Below are positions 26,633 through 34,854 of a DNA stretch of 58,164 nt, piece by piece. The stretch's first letter is position 1. Each line of letters opens with the position of its first letter. The notes below the pieces were generated by a model. It was not told the DNA's origin and ran no database searches. It was given only the letters and a program-made list of their open reading frames with translations. Position numbers and translations under genes: made by a program. The stretch is from Acidimicrobiales bacterium (GTDB lineage: Bacteria > Actinomycetota > Acidimicrobiia > Acidimicrobiales > Acidimicrobilacustridaceae), in NCBI GenBank assembly GCA_025456085.1, contig JALOLF010000009.1, positions 1 to 58,164 of the forward strand. Reading direction: 5' to 3'.

Positions 26633-27553
26633 TCAGGCTTCGCGTCGACGGGGTCCGCGGTCGCGGTCGCCTCCGCCGTCGTGCTGCGCGCGGCCTGCGC
26701 CGGGCTCGCGCTGGCGCTGGGCTGCGAGCGAGCGAAGGGCCGAGCCGTGGCCCGGCAACCCCTCGGCCGCCCCGAGCTGGTCGACCACCGAGGAGGCCAG
26801 CCGCCTGGAGAGCATGATCGAGAGGTGGCCCTGGTCCTTGACGAGCACGTTGGTGGCGTCCAACTCCGGTTCGAGGATCATGGCCCTGCGGGCTGCGACG
26901 ATCACGTCGAGGTTGCTGTAGTAGGCCACGAACCGGGTCGGCAGCGGCCGGGCCGTGGCCCGCAGCAGGGTCATGATCTCGGAGTCGGGTCGCAGCTGCA
27001 GCCCCGAGGCGAGTGGGCTGATCTGGGACAACGGCGAGCCGTAGCGGGCGACGCGCACCCCACCGTGGGGCGAGGCGACGGTGATGCACACCCCCACGCC
27101 GCGCAGACCCAGCACCTGCACGGCATACCGGGCGATGATGCCGCCCAGTGAGTGCCCGACGAGGTGGAGGCGATCCGAGCCCGTGTGCTCGCGCAGCGCC
27201 TCGGCCCGTTCGACGAGCCGTGCGGCGAGGCCGGGGATGTCGGTGCTGAGCGGGTTGTAGTTGAGCGCGTCCAGACGGTGGAACCCGGCCCCCTGCAGGT
27301 GGCGACGAAGCACGATCCAGTTCGACTTGTTGGCGCCGTAGCCGTGCACGAGCAGCACCGGCGTCTCGACCGGCGACGTCTCCGGGAGGTGGTGGAGGCC
27401 GGCGGAGCCGGCACCACCGAAGCCGAAGGGCCACATGCCGGCCGTGATCAGGGTCGACGACACCTCCTTCAGGTGCCCGGTGTAGGTCTCGGGCCGTCGC
27501 AGCGCGTGCAGCACGTTCCCCAGCGGCTCCACGCCCCGTCGCACTCCTCGCAT
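26633..27553 (-). CDS. Alpha/beta-hydrolase, lipase-like
   Basis: The 306-residue product has an alpha/beta-hydrolase core. The oxyanion motif is L-L-V-H-G-Y-G-A-N-K-S. The nucleophile elbow L-V-G-H-S-L-G-G carries the Ser, and Q-G-H-L-S near the end likely carries the catalytic His. The pattern is like bacterial triacylglycerol lipases/esterases (LipA/EstA group). The C-terminal 40 residues are Arg/Gly-rich and probably disordered. There is no clear signal peptide. ATG 27553 follows a GGGGGG run. A longer frame to 27670 would translate the decamer repeat and is not supported. Confidence 0.85.
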   Translation of the reverse strand: MRGVRRGVEPLGNVLHALRRPETYTGHLKEVSSTLITAGMWPFGFGGAGSAGLHHLPETSPVETPVLLVHGYGANKSNWIVLRRHLQGAGFHRLDALNYNPLSTDIPGLAARLVERAEALREHTGSDRLHLVGHSLGGIIARYAVQVLGLRGVGVCITVASPHGGVRVARYGSPLSQISPLASGLQLRPDSEIMTLLRATARPLPTRFVAYYSNLDVIVAARRAMILEPELDATNVLVKDQGHLSIMLSRRLASSVVDQLGAAEGLPGHGSALRSLAAQRQREPGAGRAQHDGGGDRDRGPRRREA

Positions 27554-27621
27554 CGCCGTCCCCCCGTCGTCGCTCGAAGCCCGCGCACCGACCGCCGATG
27601 CCCGGTGGCCGAGATGTCGAG

Positions 27622-27659
27622 GCGACCGGGCGCGACCGGGCGCGACCGGGCGCGACCGG
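27622..27659. repeat. Four tandem copies of a 10-base unit
   Basis: GCGACCGGGC is repeated in tandem almost four times just upstream of the lipase-like gene (start 27553). The last copy ends in A instead of G. It lies in the probable promoter or leader. Confidence 0.85.
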
Positions 27660-27736
27660 AGCCTAGTCATCGCTTCGGAACATGACCACGATCCTGATCG
27701 CAGATGGACGGCGTCGGGGGGAGCGCCGCCGCACCG

Positions 27737-28786
27737 TCACGCGGGGTAGGTCGTGATCTCGGTGGCCTTCACGCTCGCCCAGACCGGGTCCCCTTCACGC
27801 AGCGCGAGCTCGCTGACGGCCGACGGGGTCACCTCCGCCACGAGGGGGAGGGGTCCGGCGAGCTGCACCCGCACCCGGTCACCGAGCAGATCGAGGTGGG
27901 CGACGGTGCCGACCCAGCGGTTCCGGGGACTCCCCTCGGGCTCGTGGCGGTGCAGGGCCACGGCAGCGGGGGCGATGGTGGCGAGCACCGGGCCGATGTG
28001 GGACTCGGCCGTGGTCAGCCACGAGCCGGCGTCGGTGCGGATGGCCGTGCCCTGCGCCGTGCCCTGCACGAGGTTGGTGCCGATGAGCTCGGCCACGTAG
28101 CGGGTCCGGGGCCGACCCGTGACCTCGGCCAGCGTGCCGACCTGCGTGATGCGACCGCGCTCGAGCACGGCGACACGGTCGGCGAGCGTGAGGGCGTCGA
28201 CGGGATCATGGGTGACGAGCAGGGTCGGTCCGGCGAACTCCGCCAGGTAGCGACGCAGGTCACGGCGGGTCTCGACCCGGGTGCCCGCGTCGAGCGCGGC
28301 GAGCGGCTCGTCGAGCAGCAGTGCCCGCGGCTCGGTCGCCAGCGCCCGCACCAGCGCGACCCGCTGCGCCTGCCCCCCGGACAGCGCCCGGGGCCGGACG
28401 TGGGCGAGCTCCGCGATGCCCAGCCGGGCGAGGTGACCCGTCGCCAGCGAGCGGCTCTCGCGCACGGACCGGCCTCGCGAACGGGGGCCGAAGGCCACGT
28501 TGTCGAGCACGGACAGGTGCGGGAACAGCAGGTAGTCCTGGTGGACGACACCGATGCGGCGCCGCTCGGGCACCACGAAGATGTCGGGTGGGCGATCGAG
28601 GACGACGCCGTCGAGGGTGACGGCACCGGTGTCCACGGCGTGCAGCCCGGCCAGCGTGCGCAGCAGCGTCGTCTTGCCGGCGCCGTTGGGCCCCAGCACC
28701 GCGGTGACGGTGCCCGGTCGCGCGTCGAGCTCGACGTCGAGGACGAGCTCGCCGAGCCGCAGCGACATCGCCGCCTGCAGGCTCAT
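27737..28786 (-). CDS. modC: Molybdate ABC transporter ATP-binding protein
   Basis: The product is the ATPase of the molybdate (or tungstate) importer. The Walker A is G-P-N-G-A-G-K-T-T (about residue 32), the Q-loop lies in V-V-H-Q-D-Y, the signature is L-S-G-G-Q, and the Walker B is L-L-L-D-E-P. A C-terminal TOBE/Mop-like domain from about residue 270 (A-V-A-L-H-R-H-E-P-E-G-S-P-R-N) is typical of ModC. Length is 349. ATG 28786 overlaps the modB stop as ATGA, indicating translational coupling in the mod operon. Confidence 0.93.
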   Translation of the reverse strand: MSLQAAMSLRLGELVLDVELDARPGTVTAVLGPNGAGKTTLLRTLAGLHAVDTGAVTLDGVVLDRPPDIFVVPERRRIGVVHQDYLLFPHLSVLDNVAFGPRSRGRSVRESRSLATGHLARLGIAELAHVRPRALSGGQAQRVALVRALATEPRALLLDEPLAALDAGTRVETRRDLRRYLAEFAGPTLLVTHDPVDALTLADRVAVLERGRITQVGTLAEVTGRPRTRYVAELIGTNLVQGTAQGTAIRTDAGSWLTTAESHIGPVLATIAPAAVALHRHEPEGSPRNRWVGTVAHLDLLGDRVRVQLAGPLPLVAEVTPSAVSELALREGDPVWASVKATEITTYPA

Positions 28787-29574
28787 GCCGGGCGCAGCCA
28801 CCGGTCGCGCAGGGAGACCAGCACGGTGAGGGCGATGACGAGCAGCAACAGGCTGAGCGCGATCGCAGCCTGCTGGTCGCTCTCGAGCGCCAGGTAGACG
28901 GCGAGCGGGAGCGTGCGGGTCCGGCCGGCGATGTTGCCCGCGAAGGTGATGGTGGCGCCGAACTCGCCCAGCGCCCGCGCCCAGGCGAGCAGGGTCCCGG
29001 CAACGACGGACGGCGCGATGAGCGGCAGCGTGACCCGACGGAACACCGTGAACCGGCTGGCGCCGAGGACGGCGGCGACGTCTTCGTAGCGCTGGTCCAT
29101 GCTTCGCAGCGCGCCCTCGACGGTCAACACGTAGAAGGGCAGGGCCACGAACGTCTCGGCCATCACCGCCCCGGGGGTGGAGAAGGTGAGCTGGACGCCG
29201 AACGTGTCGTGCAGCCACCCACCGAGCGGGCTGCGGAGGCTGAACGCCGCCAGCAGGGCCACTCCCCCGACCACCGGGGGAAGCACCATCGGCAGCAGGA
29301 CGAGACCCCGGATCAACGGGCGTGCGGGCACCGCGGTGCGGGCGAGCACCCATGACAGCGGTGTACCGAACACGACGCAGAGCGCCGCGGCCGACGACGA
29401 GCACACCAGCGAGAGCCGAAGTGCCTCCAGGGCCTCGGGCGAGGTCAGGTCCGCCCACAACCTCGACCAGTCGGCACGCTCGAGCAGCCCGAGCAGCGGG
29501 AGGGCGAAGAACGCCACGGTCACGGCCGCGGCGCCCAGCACCGGTACCGGTGGGCGACGACGGCCCCGGTTCAC
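28783..29574 (-). CDS. modB: Molybdate ABC transporter permease
   Basis: The 263-residue product has six membrane segments. The permease EAA-like loop reads V-L-G-A-S-R-F-T-V-F-R-R-V-T-L-P-L, where it docks to ModC. P-P-V-V-G-G in the second membrane segment is characteristic of molybdate permeases. GTG 29574 overlaps the modA stop as GTGA, and its own stop overlaps the modC start. Confidence 0.95.
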   Translation of the reverse strand: MNRGRRRPPVPVLGAAAVTVAFFALPLLGLLERADWSRLWADLTSPEALEALRLSLVCSSSAAALCVVFGTPLSWVLARTAVPARPLIRGLVLLPMVLPPVVGGVALLAAFSLRSPLGGWLHDTFGVQLTFSTPGAVMAETFVALPFYVLTVEGALRSMDQRYEDVAAVLGASRFTVFRRVTLPLIAPSVVAGTLLAWARALGEFGATITFAGNIAGRTRTLPLAVYLALESDQQAAIALSLLLLVIALTVLVSLRDRWLRPA

Positions 29575-30431
29575 GCCGGCGGCAGGAATCCGAGCTCCTC
29601 GAGCACCGCCCGGCCGACCGGGCTCGACACGAAGGCCACGAACGCCGCGGCCAACTCCGGGGCGCCGGACGACGCCAGCACCGCGATCGGGTAGGACGCG
29701 ACGACGTTGCGATCGGCGGGGATGGCCGCGGTGTCCACGGCGTCGCCGGCTGCGGCGGCGTCGGTGACGTACACGACGCCGGCCACGGCATCGCCCTGGG
29801 AGACCGCGTTGAGGGTGGCCCCGGCATTCGGCCCACGGGTCACCCTGGACTCGGGGATGGCGACACCGGCCGCGTCGAGGGACTGCTGGGCGTACCTGCC
29901 GCAGGGGACCTCGGCCCCGCACAGCGACACGATGCCGACGTCGACGAGGTCGTCGAGACGCGAGACGCCTTCGGGGTTGCCCGGCTTCGTCACGATCACG
30001 AGCTCGTTGCGGGCGAACACGCTCGGTACACCCGCGACCAGCCCCGCCTCGGTCAGCTCCGCCAGGTCGGCCTCGGCGGCCGATGCGAACACGTCCGCGG
30101 GAGCGCCCTCCAGGAGCTGGTTGGTCAGCGCCGAGGAGGCGTCGAAGGTGAAGGTCAGCTCCACCCCGGGGTACGCGGCCTGGAACTCCTCGCCGATGCG
30201 GGTGAAGGCGTTCGTGAGCGACGTCGCCGCAGCCACGGTGAGCTCACCGCTGAGCGGCCCCTCGGCCCGGGCTCCGGCGCCGGTCGACGAGGAACCCGCG
30301 GTGTCTGCGTCGTTCTCGCCACACGCCGCGCCGAACAGGGTGAGCACGGCGAGCACCACGACCGGGACGAGTCGTCTGCGGATCGCCACGATGCGCTGCT
30401 CCTCCCAGACCCGTGCCGCGGCGCCCGTCAC
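29571..30431 (-). CDS. modA: Molybdate-binding lipoprotein
   Basis: This substrate-binding lipoprotein captures molybdate outside the membrane. An N-terminal basic stretch, a hydrophobic segment and the lipobox-like L-F-G-A-A-C precede an acidic linker. The mature domain starts E-L-T-V-A-A-A-T-S-L-T-N, with the oxyanion-binding Ser/Thr residues, then D-A-S-S-A-L and the late V-V-Y-V-T-D-A motif of ModA. GTG 30431 overlaps the stop of the upstream regulator gene as GTGA. A second possible start, GTG 30389, would give a more usual signal peptide. Confidence 0.95.
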   Translation of the reverse strand: MTGAAARVWEEQRIVAIRRRLVPVVVLAVLTLFGAACGENDADTAGSSSTGAGARAEGPLSGELTVAAATSLTNAFTRIGEEFQAAYPGVELTFTFDASSALTNQLLEGAPADVFASAAEADLAELTEAGLVAGVPSVFARNELVIVTKPGNPEGVSRLDDLVDVGIVSLCGAEVPCGRYAQQSLDAAGVAIPESRVTRGPNAGATLNAVSQGDAVAGVVYVTDAAAAGDAVDTAAIPADRNVVASYPIAVLASSGAPELAAAFVAFVSSPVGRAVLEELGFLPPA

Positions 30432-30832
30432 GGGCTCGGCGGCACCTCGACGACGACCGTCGTGGCCTTCACCGCGGCCACGGCCAGGTCACCCGGCTCG
30501 AGGGCCAGCTCGTCGGCTGCCTCGCGGGTCATGAGCGAGACGACCCGGTGCGGACCGGCCTGGATCTCCACGACGGCCGTGAGCTTGTCGGTCTCGACCC
30601 GGGTCACGATGCCGGTGAAGCGGTTGCGAGCCGACTGGGCCGGCAGGCCGTCGGGCTCGAAGGCGTCGGCCCGCTCACGCAGGTAGCGGGCCAGGTCCGT
30701 GCCGGTGATCAGCCGGTGCCCGCCGTCGCTGCGACTGGTCCGCAGGCGGCCCTCATCGCACCAACGCCGCACCGTGTCGACACTGACACCGAGCAACTCC
30801 GCAACCCGGCCGGGTCGGTAGTCCGTGGCCAT
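30428..30832 (-). CDS. Molybdate-sensing regulator: MerR-like HTH fused to TOBE domain
   Basis: The 134-residue product has an excisionase/MerR-type helix-turn-helix at residues 7-45 (A-E-L-L-G-V-S-V-D-T-V-R-R-W). A TOBE/Mop domain follows from about 70 (S-A-R-N-R-F-T-G-I-V), the module that binds molybdate in ModE and molbindins. It most likely senses molybdate and controls the operon it heads. It is the first of four genes coupled by 4-base overlaps (regulator-modA-modB-modC). ATG 30832 is 41 bases from the palindrome CCCAGGCCTGGG. Confidence 0.9.
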   Translation of the reverse strand: MATDYRPGRVAELLGVSVDTVRRWCDEGRLRTSRSDGGHRLITGTDLARYLRERADAFEPDGLPAQSARNRFTGIVTRVETDKLTAVVEIQAGPHRVVSLMTREAADELALEPGDLAVAAVKATTVVVEVPPSP

Positions 30833-30873
30833 ACCGCACAGCCCACCACAGAAACTCGCGTATGTCCACGTTC

Positions 30874-30885
30874 CCCAGGCCTGGG
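30874..30885. promoter_or_regulatory. Palindrome upstream of the molybdate operon
   Basis: CCCAGGCCTGGG is a perfect 12-base palindrome 41 bases before the start of the HTH-TOBE regulator gene. It could be the operator for that regulator. The role is inferred from position only; a second imperfect dyad (ATCTG/CAGAT) lies at about 30905-30926. Confidence 0.35.
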
Positions 30886-30943
30886 CACCTCATCAGCAAG
30901 GATGATCTGTGCGAAACCGTGCAGATGCTGTTTCGGATCGGCG

Positions 30944-31624
30944 CTACTCCTCGAGCTCCGACAGGCGCGGGGGCGTGAAGCGGCCGAGCACCAGGACCTG
31001 GGCTCGGGTGGCGCCCTCCCACGACCAGGCCTCGATCTGCGCGTACGAGCGTCGACCGACCGCTGCCCGCACCACCTCGAAGCGACTCGTCGTCACGACG
31101 GAGCGAGGTTCGCCCTCACCCAGCACGATCGCTCCGTCGTCGTGGACGATCCGCAGGGCCCCGGTGTCGCCGAGCTGGGCCCCGATGCCACGGGTCACAC
31201 CACGGAAGGCGTAGTCGACGGCATCGGTGTCACGCGCGCCCGGGATGCCGAGCGCACCCCGAACGTCGTGTTCATGGGTGACGGCGTCGGTGAGGAACAT
31301 GGCCCGCATCATCGGATCCATGCCGGCGATGAGCGGCTCCACGACGGCGCTGCACCGGGCCCACTCGTCGAGGACGTCGACGATGGGCGTGGTCGAGCGG
31401 GCATCGACCTGCGCCTGGGTCCACGGGTCGCTGGCCACGCCCTCCAGGTTGCCGGCCACGATGTCGGCGGTGTTGCCGGCCAGGTGGGCCACGACGTCGC
31501 GCACCCGCCACGACGGGGTTGCCGGCGCGATCCGATCGAGCTCCTCGTCGGGCAGGTCGCGCACCAGGTCGGTCACGCGGGCACGGATCGATCGGTAGAC
31601 GGCTGCATGATCGGTGTCGGTCAC
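30944..31624 (-). CDS. Maleylpyruvate isomerase-family mycothiol-dependent enzyme
   Basis: The 226-residue product has the DinB/mycothiol-S-transferase four-helix bundle: W-R-V-R-D-V-V-A-H-L-A-G-N carries the first His, and A-V-T-H-E-H-D-V-R a second His pair expected to bind zinc. A C-terminal SCP2-like domain follows from about residue 150. The family uses mycothiol as cofactor, which fits an actinobacterium. Substrate unknown. GTG 31624 is the best start. The divergent neighbour is the RibD-type reductase gene. Confidence 0.88.
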   Translation of the reverse strand: MTDTDHAAVYRSIRARVTDLVRDLPDEELDRIAPATPSWRVRDVVAHLAGNTADIVAGNLEGVASDPWTQAQVDARSTTPIVDVLDEWARCSAVVEPLIAGMDPMMRAMFLTDAVTHEHDVRGALGIPGARDTDAVDYAFRGVTRGIGAQLGDTGALRIVHDDGAIVLGEGEPRSVVTTSRFEVVRAAVGRRSYAQIEAWSWEGATRAQVLVLGRFTPPRLSELEE

Positions 31625-31693
31625 GGCGCGGATGGTAGTGACCGGGTCCCGGCGAGTGACCGATCCGGCGGCGCAGCGGGCGCGGGTACCGTC

Positions 31694-32458
31694 GTGTCCG
31701 TGCGTCAGCTGTTCCCCGTCCGGGCAGAGGTCGATCCCGACGAGGTCTACGTCGGAGCGGATCGTCCCGTACCACCGGATCGTCCGTGGGTCCTGCTCAA
31801 CATGATCGCGAGCGTCGATGGCGCCACCAGCGTCGAAGGCCGCAGCGGCGAGTTGGGTGGGCCGGCCGACAAGGCGGTCTTCCGCAGCGTGCGCGCCTGC
31901 GCCGACGTGATCCTGGTGGGCGCGTCGACGGTACGCACCGAGGGCTACCGGCCGCCCACGCTGTCCGAGCAGCACCAGCAGCGCCGGATCAGCCAGGGCC
32001 GTGCCCCCGTGCCCCGGCTGGCCATCGTGTCGGGCAGCCTGGCGCTCGACCCCGAGGCACCGGTGTTCGCCGCCGGGCGCCCGATCGTGGTGACCCACGA
32101 GGCGTCGGACGCGCGACGTCGCGAGGACCTCGGCGCGGTGGCGCAGGTCGTGGTGGCGGGCAGCCACCGTGTCGAGCTACCCCGAGCGCTGTCGGCGCTG
32201 CGCGCCGCGGAGGTGCGCACCGTGCTGTGCGAGGGCGGCCCGACGCTCAACGCCCAGCTCGTCGGCGACGATCTGCTCGACGAGCTCTGCTTCACCCTCT
32301 CCCCGGTGCTGGCGGGCGGGCCGAGTGAGCGACTCCTCGGGAACGGGCCGTTGAGCGGGGTGGCCCGGCTGCACCTCGACCGCGTCCTGGAGGCCGATGG
32401 GCTGCTCTTCCTGCGCTACCTGCGGGACGGCGGGCCGAGCACCGACCGGATCGGGTGA
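31694..32458 (+). CDS. RibD C-terminal-type pyrimidine reductase
   Basis: The 254-residue product matches the dihydrofolate-reductase-like RibD_C fold: N-M-I-A-S-V-D-G-A-T near the N-terminus, V-L-V-G-A-S-T-V-R-T-E-G-Y in the middle and C-E-G-G-P-T-L-N-A-Q at the end. It lacks the deaminase half of riboflavin-synthesis RibD. It could reduce the riboflavin pyrimidine intermediate or another substrate. Start is GTG 31694, with GTG 31700 as alternative. It converges on nrdR with only six bases between. Confidence 0.9.
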   Translation: MSVRQLFPVRAEVDPDEVYVGADRPVPPDRPWVLLNMIASVDGATSVEGRSGELGGPADKAVFRSVRACADVILVGASTVRTEGYRPPTLSEQHQQRRISQGRAPVPRLAIVSGSLALDPEAPVFAAGRPIVVTHEASDARRREDLGAVAQVVVAGSHRVELPRALSALRAAEVRTVLCEGGPTLNAQLVGDDLLDELCFTLSPVLAGGPSERLLGNGPLSGVARLHLDRVLEADGLLFLRYLRDGGPSTDRIG

Positions 32459-32464
32459 GTTGCC

Positions 32465-32938
32465 TCAGTCCTGGTGGCGCTTCGGCGCGGTCGCCTTGGT
32501 CAGCAGCCGCACCTCGCGCTGGAAGTCGGCTGCGTCCTCGAAACCCTTGTAGACGCTCGCGAAGCGCACATAGGCGACCTCGTCGAGGTCCCGCAGGCGA
32601 TCGAGCACGGCGAGCCCGATCTGTTCGCTCGTGACATCACCGCCCACGAGTCGGAGCTGCTCCTCGACGTCGCCGGCGATGGCGGCCATCTGCTCGGTGC
32701 TGAGCGGCCGTCCCTTGGCCGCAGCCAGGATGCCCGCCTCGACCTTGCCGCGATCGAACGCCACCCGGTCGCCGGAGCGCTTCACCACGACGAGTGGTGC
32801 CTCCTCGCAACGTTCGAAGGTGGTGAACCGGTTGCCGCACTCGAGGCACTCCCGCCGGCGACGGATGGCCGAGCCGTCGTCGGCCAGACGGGAGTCGACC
32901 ACCTTGTCCTCGAGGCCGGCACACGACGGGCAACGCAC
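32465..32938 (-). CDS. nrdR: Transcriptional repressor NrdR
   Basis: The repressor binds NrdR boxes upstream of ribonucleotide-reductase genes in response to ATP/dATP. The 157-residue product has a zinc ribbon (C-P-S-C at residues 3-6, C-L-E-C-G-N-R-F-T-T-F-E) and an ATP-cone domain (V-V-K-R-S-G-D-R-V-A-F-D). GTG 32938 starts with V-R-C-P-S-C as in the family, with GGAG upstream. Its likely target in this window is the nrdJ promoter at 26218-26247. Confidence 0.97.
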   Translation of the reverse strand: MRCPSCAGLEDKVVDSRLADDGSAIRRRRECLECGNRFTTFERCEEAPLVVVKRSGDRVAFDRGKVEAGILAAAKGRPLSTEQMAAIAGDVEEQLRLVGGDVTSEQIGLAVLDRLRDLDEVAYVRFASVYKGFEDAADFQREVRLLTKATAPKRHQD

Positions 32939-33032
32939 TCCGACGACGCTAGTGCTGGCCCGGTCAGGTGTGCACGACGCCCTCCCGGGCAGGACCAGCA
33001 CCCGTGCGGAACGCCCGCCAGCCGGATGCCGG

Positions 33033-33605
33033 TCAGTCCCGGAGGCCATCGACGTCGATGCGCTGGCCGACCTGCAGGGACGGACCGCCGGCTCGCCGGG
33101 CGAGCTCGTCGACGACGGGCCGGACGTCGCCGTCCGGTCGGAGCTCCGCAGCGATCGACCACAGCGAGTCACCCGGACCGACCACGTAGACCTCCCCGGT
33201 CGACCCACCCGGGGCACCGCTCGCCGCGACCGAGGTGGAGCTCGGAACCGAGCCCGCATCCGCGGCCGTCGCCACTGCGGCGACACCCGGCTGGCCCGCC
33301 GCGCTCCCGAGGACCCCCTGCAACGCACCCGCGACGGCACCGAGCACGACGGGCAGGGCGACGACCGCGGCGCTCACCAGCAGGAGGGCCACGAAGCGTC
33401 GGCGCCAGTAGACCCGCTGCGACAGGCGGGCGTGGCGACCTGCCGAGCGCCCTGCAGCACGCGCCGGCGGCCGGTGTGCACCGGTGGCGCCCACCCCCGG
33501 GGAGCGGAAGCCCGGCGAGCCCACGACCACCAGGTGACGTGGACGGTGGCCGGGGCCGGAGGCCGGTGACGGTTCTGGCTGGGGGCGGAAGACGACGGCT
33601 GCCAT
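33033..33605 (-). CDS. LysM-domain membrane protein, probable SOS-induced division inhibitor
   Basis: The 190-residue product has a basic N-terminus, one membrane segment (about residues 72-95), a Ser/Ala/Gly linker and a C-terminal LysM domain (V-V-G-P-G-D-S-L-W-S-I-A, residues 145-190). Size, topology and position divergent from lexA match Bacillus YneA and mycobacterial ChiZ (Rv2719c), which stop cell division during the SOS response. No sequence alignment was run. Four SOS boxes lie in the shared intergenic region, so LexA control is very likely. Confidence 0.85.
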   Translation of the reverse strand: MAAVVFRPQPEPSPASGPGHRPRHLVVVGSPGFRSPGVGATGAHRPPARAAGRSAGRHARLSQRVYWRRRFVALLLVSAAVVALPVVLGAVAGALQGVLGSAAGQPGVAAVATAADAGSVPSSTSVAASGAPGGSTGEVYVVGPGDSLWSIAAELRPDGDVRPVVDELARRAGGPSLQVGQRIDVDGLRD

Positions 33606-33765
33606 GGCTCGATACTCCTCAGGGGGTGTGACAACTCGGCGGAGCCGACCCGGTCGGACTGCCGGCCGGACGGCGAGCGAGGGACGGTGGCGAGCGAGCG
33701 ACCGAGGTGGCGGGCCCGGCACTCCGCCCGGGTACCTGGGCCCGACACCGCTCGGCGCCACCTTG

Positions 33766-33779
33766 CGAACAGACGTTCC
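33766..33779. promoter_or_regulatory. SOS box 1 (imperfect)
   Basis: CGAACAGACGTTCC matches CGAAC-N4-GTTCG except for the last base. It is the box nearest the LysM gene. Confidence 0.65.
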
Positions 33780-33801
33780 CGTTCGCATCCGAAGCGAACC
33801 A

Positions 33802-33815
33802 CGAACACCCGTTCG
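33802..33815. promoter_or_regulatory. SOS box 2 (perfect)
   Basis: CGAACACCCGTTCG has perfect 5-base arms with a four-base spacer, the actinobacterial LexA consensus. Its centre is 36 bases from box 1 and 30 from box 3. Confidence 0.9.
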
Positions 33816-33831
33816 CCGTCAACCCCCGAAA

Positions 33832-33845
33832 CGAACAGATGTTTG
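33832..33845. promoter_or_regulatory. SOS box 3 (imperfect)
   Basis: CGAACAGATGTTTG matches the LexA consensus with one changed base in the right arm. Confidence 0.75.
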
Positions 33846-33872
33846 TCCGGAAGGACACGGCGTGCTACGTTA

Positions 33873-33886
33873 CGAACGCACGTTCG
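33873..33886. promoter_or_regulatory. SOS box 4 (perfect), proximal to lexA
   Basis: CGAACGCACGTTCG has perfect arms and lies 112 bases before the lexA ATG. It is probably the autoregulatory site. Confidence 0.9.
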
Positions 33887-33998
33887 TCGCGAAGCACACG
33901 ATCCGGCCCGGCACGCGGCCCACCGGGGCCGGGAACCGATCCGGAGCCGACCCGATCCAGACCCGATCCCCCGACCCCTCCAGAACAGGAGCGTCGCC

Positions 33999-34631
33999 AT
34001 GTCCCCCACCGGACTGACCCGCCGGCAGCAGGAGATCCTCGACTTCATCGAGCAGCAGATGCGAGAGCGCGGCTACCCGCCCTCGGTGCGCGAGATCGGC
34101 GAGGCCGTCGGGCTGACCTCTCCCTCCACCGTGCACTCGCACCTGGCCACGCTGCAGCGCCTCGGGTTCCTGCGTCGCGACCCCACCAAGCCCCGTGCCA
34201 TCGAGGTGCGCTACGACCCGAACTCGGGTGCCGCCATCGAGCGCCGCCCGGCACGCCACGTCCCACTCGTCGGCATGGTGGCGGCCGGCACCGACGTCCT
34301 GGCTCACGAGAACGTCGAGGAGGTCTACCCCATGCCGGCGGATCTCACCGGCGAGGGCGACCTCTTCATGCTGCGGGTGCGGGGCGACTCCATGATCGAC
34401 GCCGGCATCTTCGACGGCGACTACATCATCGCCCGGGCCCAGCAGACCGCCGAGAAGGGTGACGTGGTCGTCGCCGGCATCCCCGGCGAGGAGGCGACCG
34501 TCAAGACCTATCGCCGCAAGGGCGCGACCGTCATCCTCGAGCCCGCCAACGCGCGGCTGTCACCCATGGAGTTCCCTGCCGACGAGGTGACGATCTTCGG
34601 CAGGGTCGTGACCGTCCTGCGCCGGCTCTGA
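33999..34631 (+). CDS. lexA: LexA, SOS-response repressor
   Basis: LexA represses DNA-damage genes and cleaves itself when stimulated by RecA. The 210-residue product has the N-terminal winged helix (Y-P-P-S-V-R-E-I-G-E-A-V-G, recognition helix S-P-S-T-V-H-S-H-L). The cleavage site is Ala96-Gly97 in V-A-A-G-T-D. The catalytic dyad is Ser131 (G-D-S-M-I-D-A-G) and Lys169 (T-V-K-T-Y). ATG 33999 has AGGAG eight bases upstream. The divergent LysM gene shares its control region. Confidence 0.98.
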   Translation: MSPTGLTRRQQEILDFIEQQMRERGYPPSVREIGEAVGLTSPSTVHSHLATLQRLGFLRRDPTKPRAIEVRYDPNSGAAIERRPARHVPLVGMVAAGTDVLAHENVEEVYPMPADLTGEGDLFMLRVRGDSMIDAGIFDGDYIIARAQQTAEKGDVVVAGIPGEEATVKTYRRKGATVILEPANARLSPMEFPADEVTIFGRVVTVLRRL

Positions 34632-34805
34632 CAGTGACGATCGCGGTCCGCACCCTGACGTGCGGGCCGCCGCTTCGCGCCACATCCCAACGCGCGCCAC
34701 GTCGGCGTCGGCCCGCGGTGGGGACAGGCGGCGCTGGAGACGTTCGACTCGGTTGTCATCGTGCAGGCAACGGGGTCGCAGCGCTCGACACGAGCCGGAT
34801 CGGGC

Positions 34806-34844
34806 CCCGGACGGGGCCACCACCAGCCGGTGGCCCCGTCCGGG
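34806..34844. terminator. Strong bidirectional terminator between lexA and the peroxiredoxin gene
   Basis: A perfect 16-base stem, CCCGGACGGGGCCACC (34806-34821) with GGTGGCCCCGTCCGGG (34829-34844), closes a 7-base loop. It lies between the convergent lexA and peroxiredoxin genes. The 34632-34805 stretch before it holds nothing else I can recognise. Confidence 0.85.
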
Positions 34845-34854
34845 CACGGCCCCG

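Larger units (their letters stand above)
33606..33998. promoter_or_regulatory. Divergent SOS control region between lexA and the LysM gene
   Basis: The 393-base gap holds four LexA-type sites of the form CGAAC-N4-GTTCG or close variants at 33766, 33802, 33832 and 33873. No gene is supported inside it. The part nearest the LysM gene (33606-33760) shows no further recognisable element. Confidence 0.85.
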
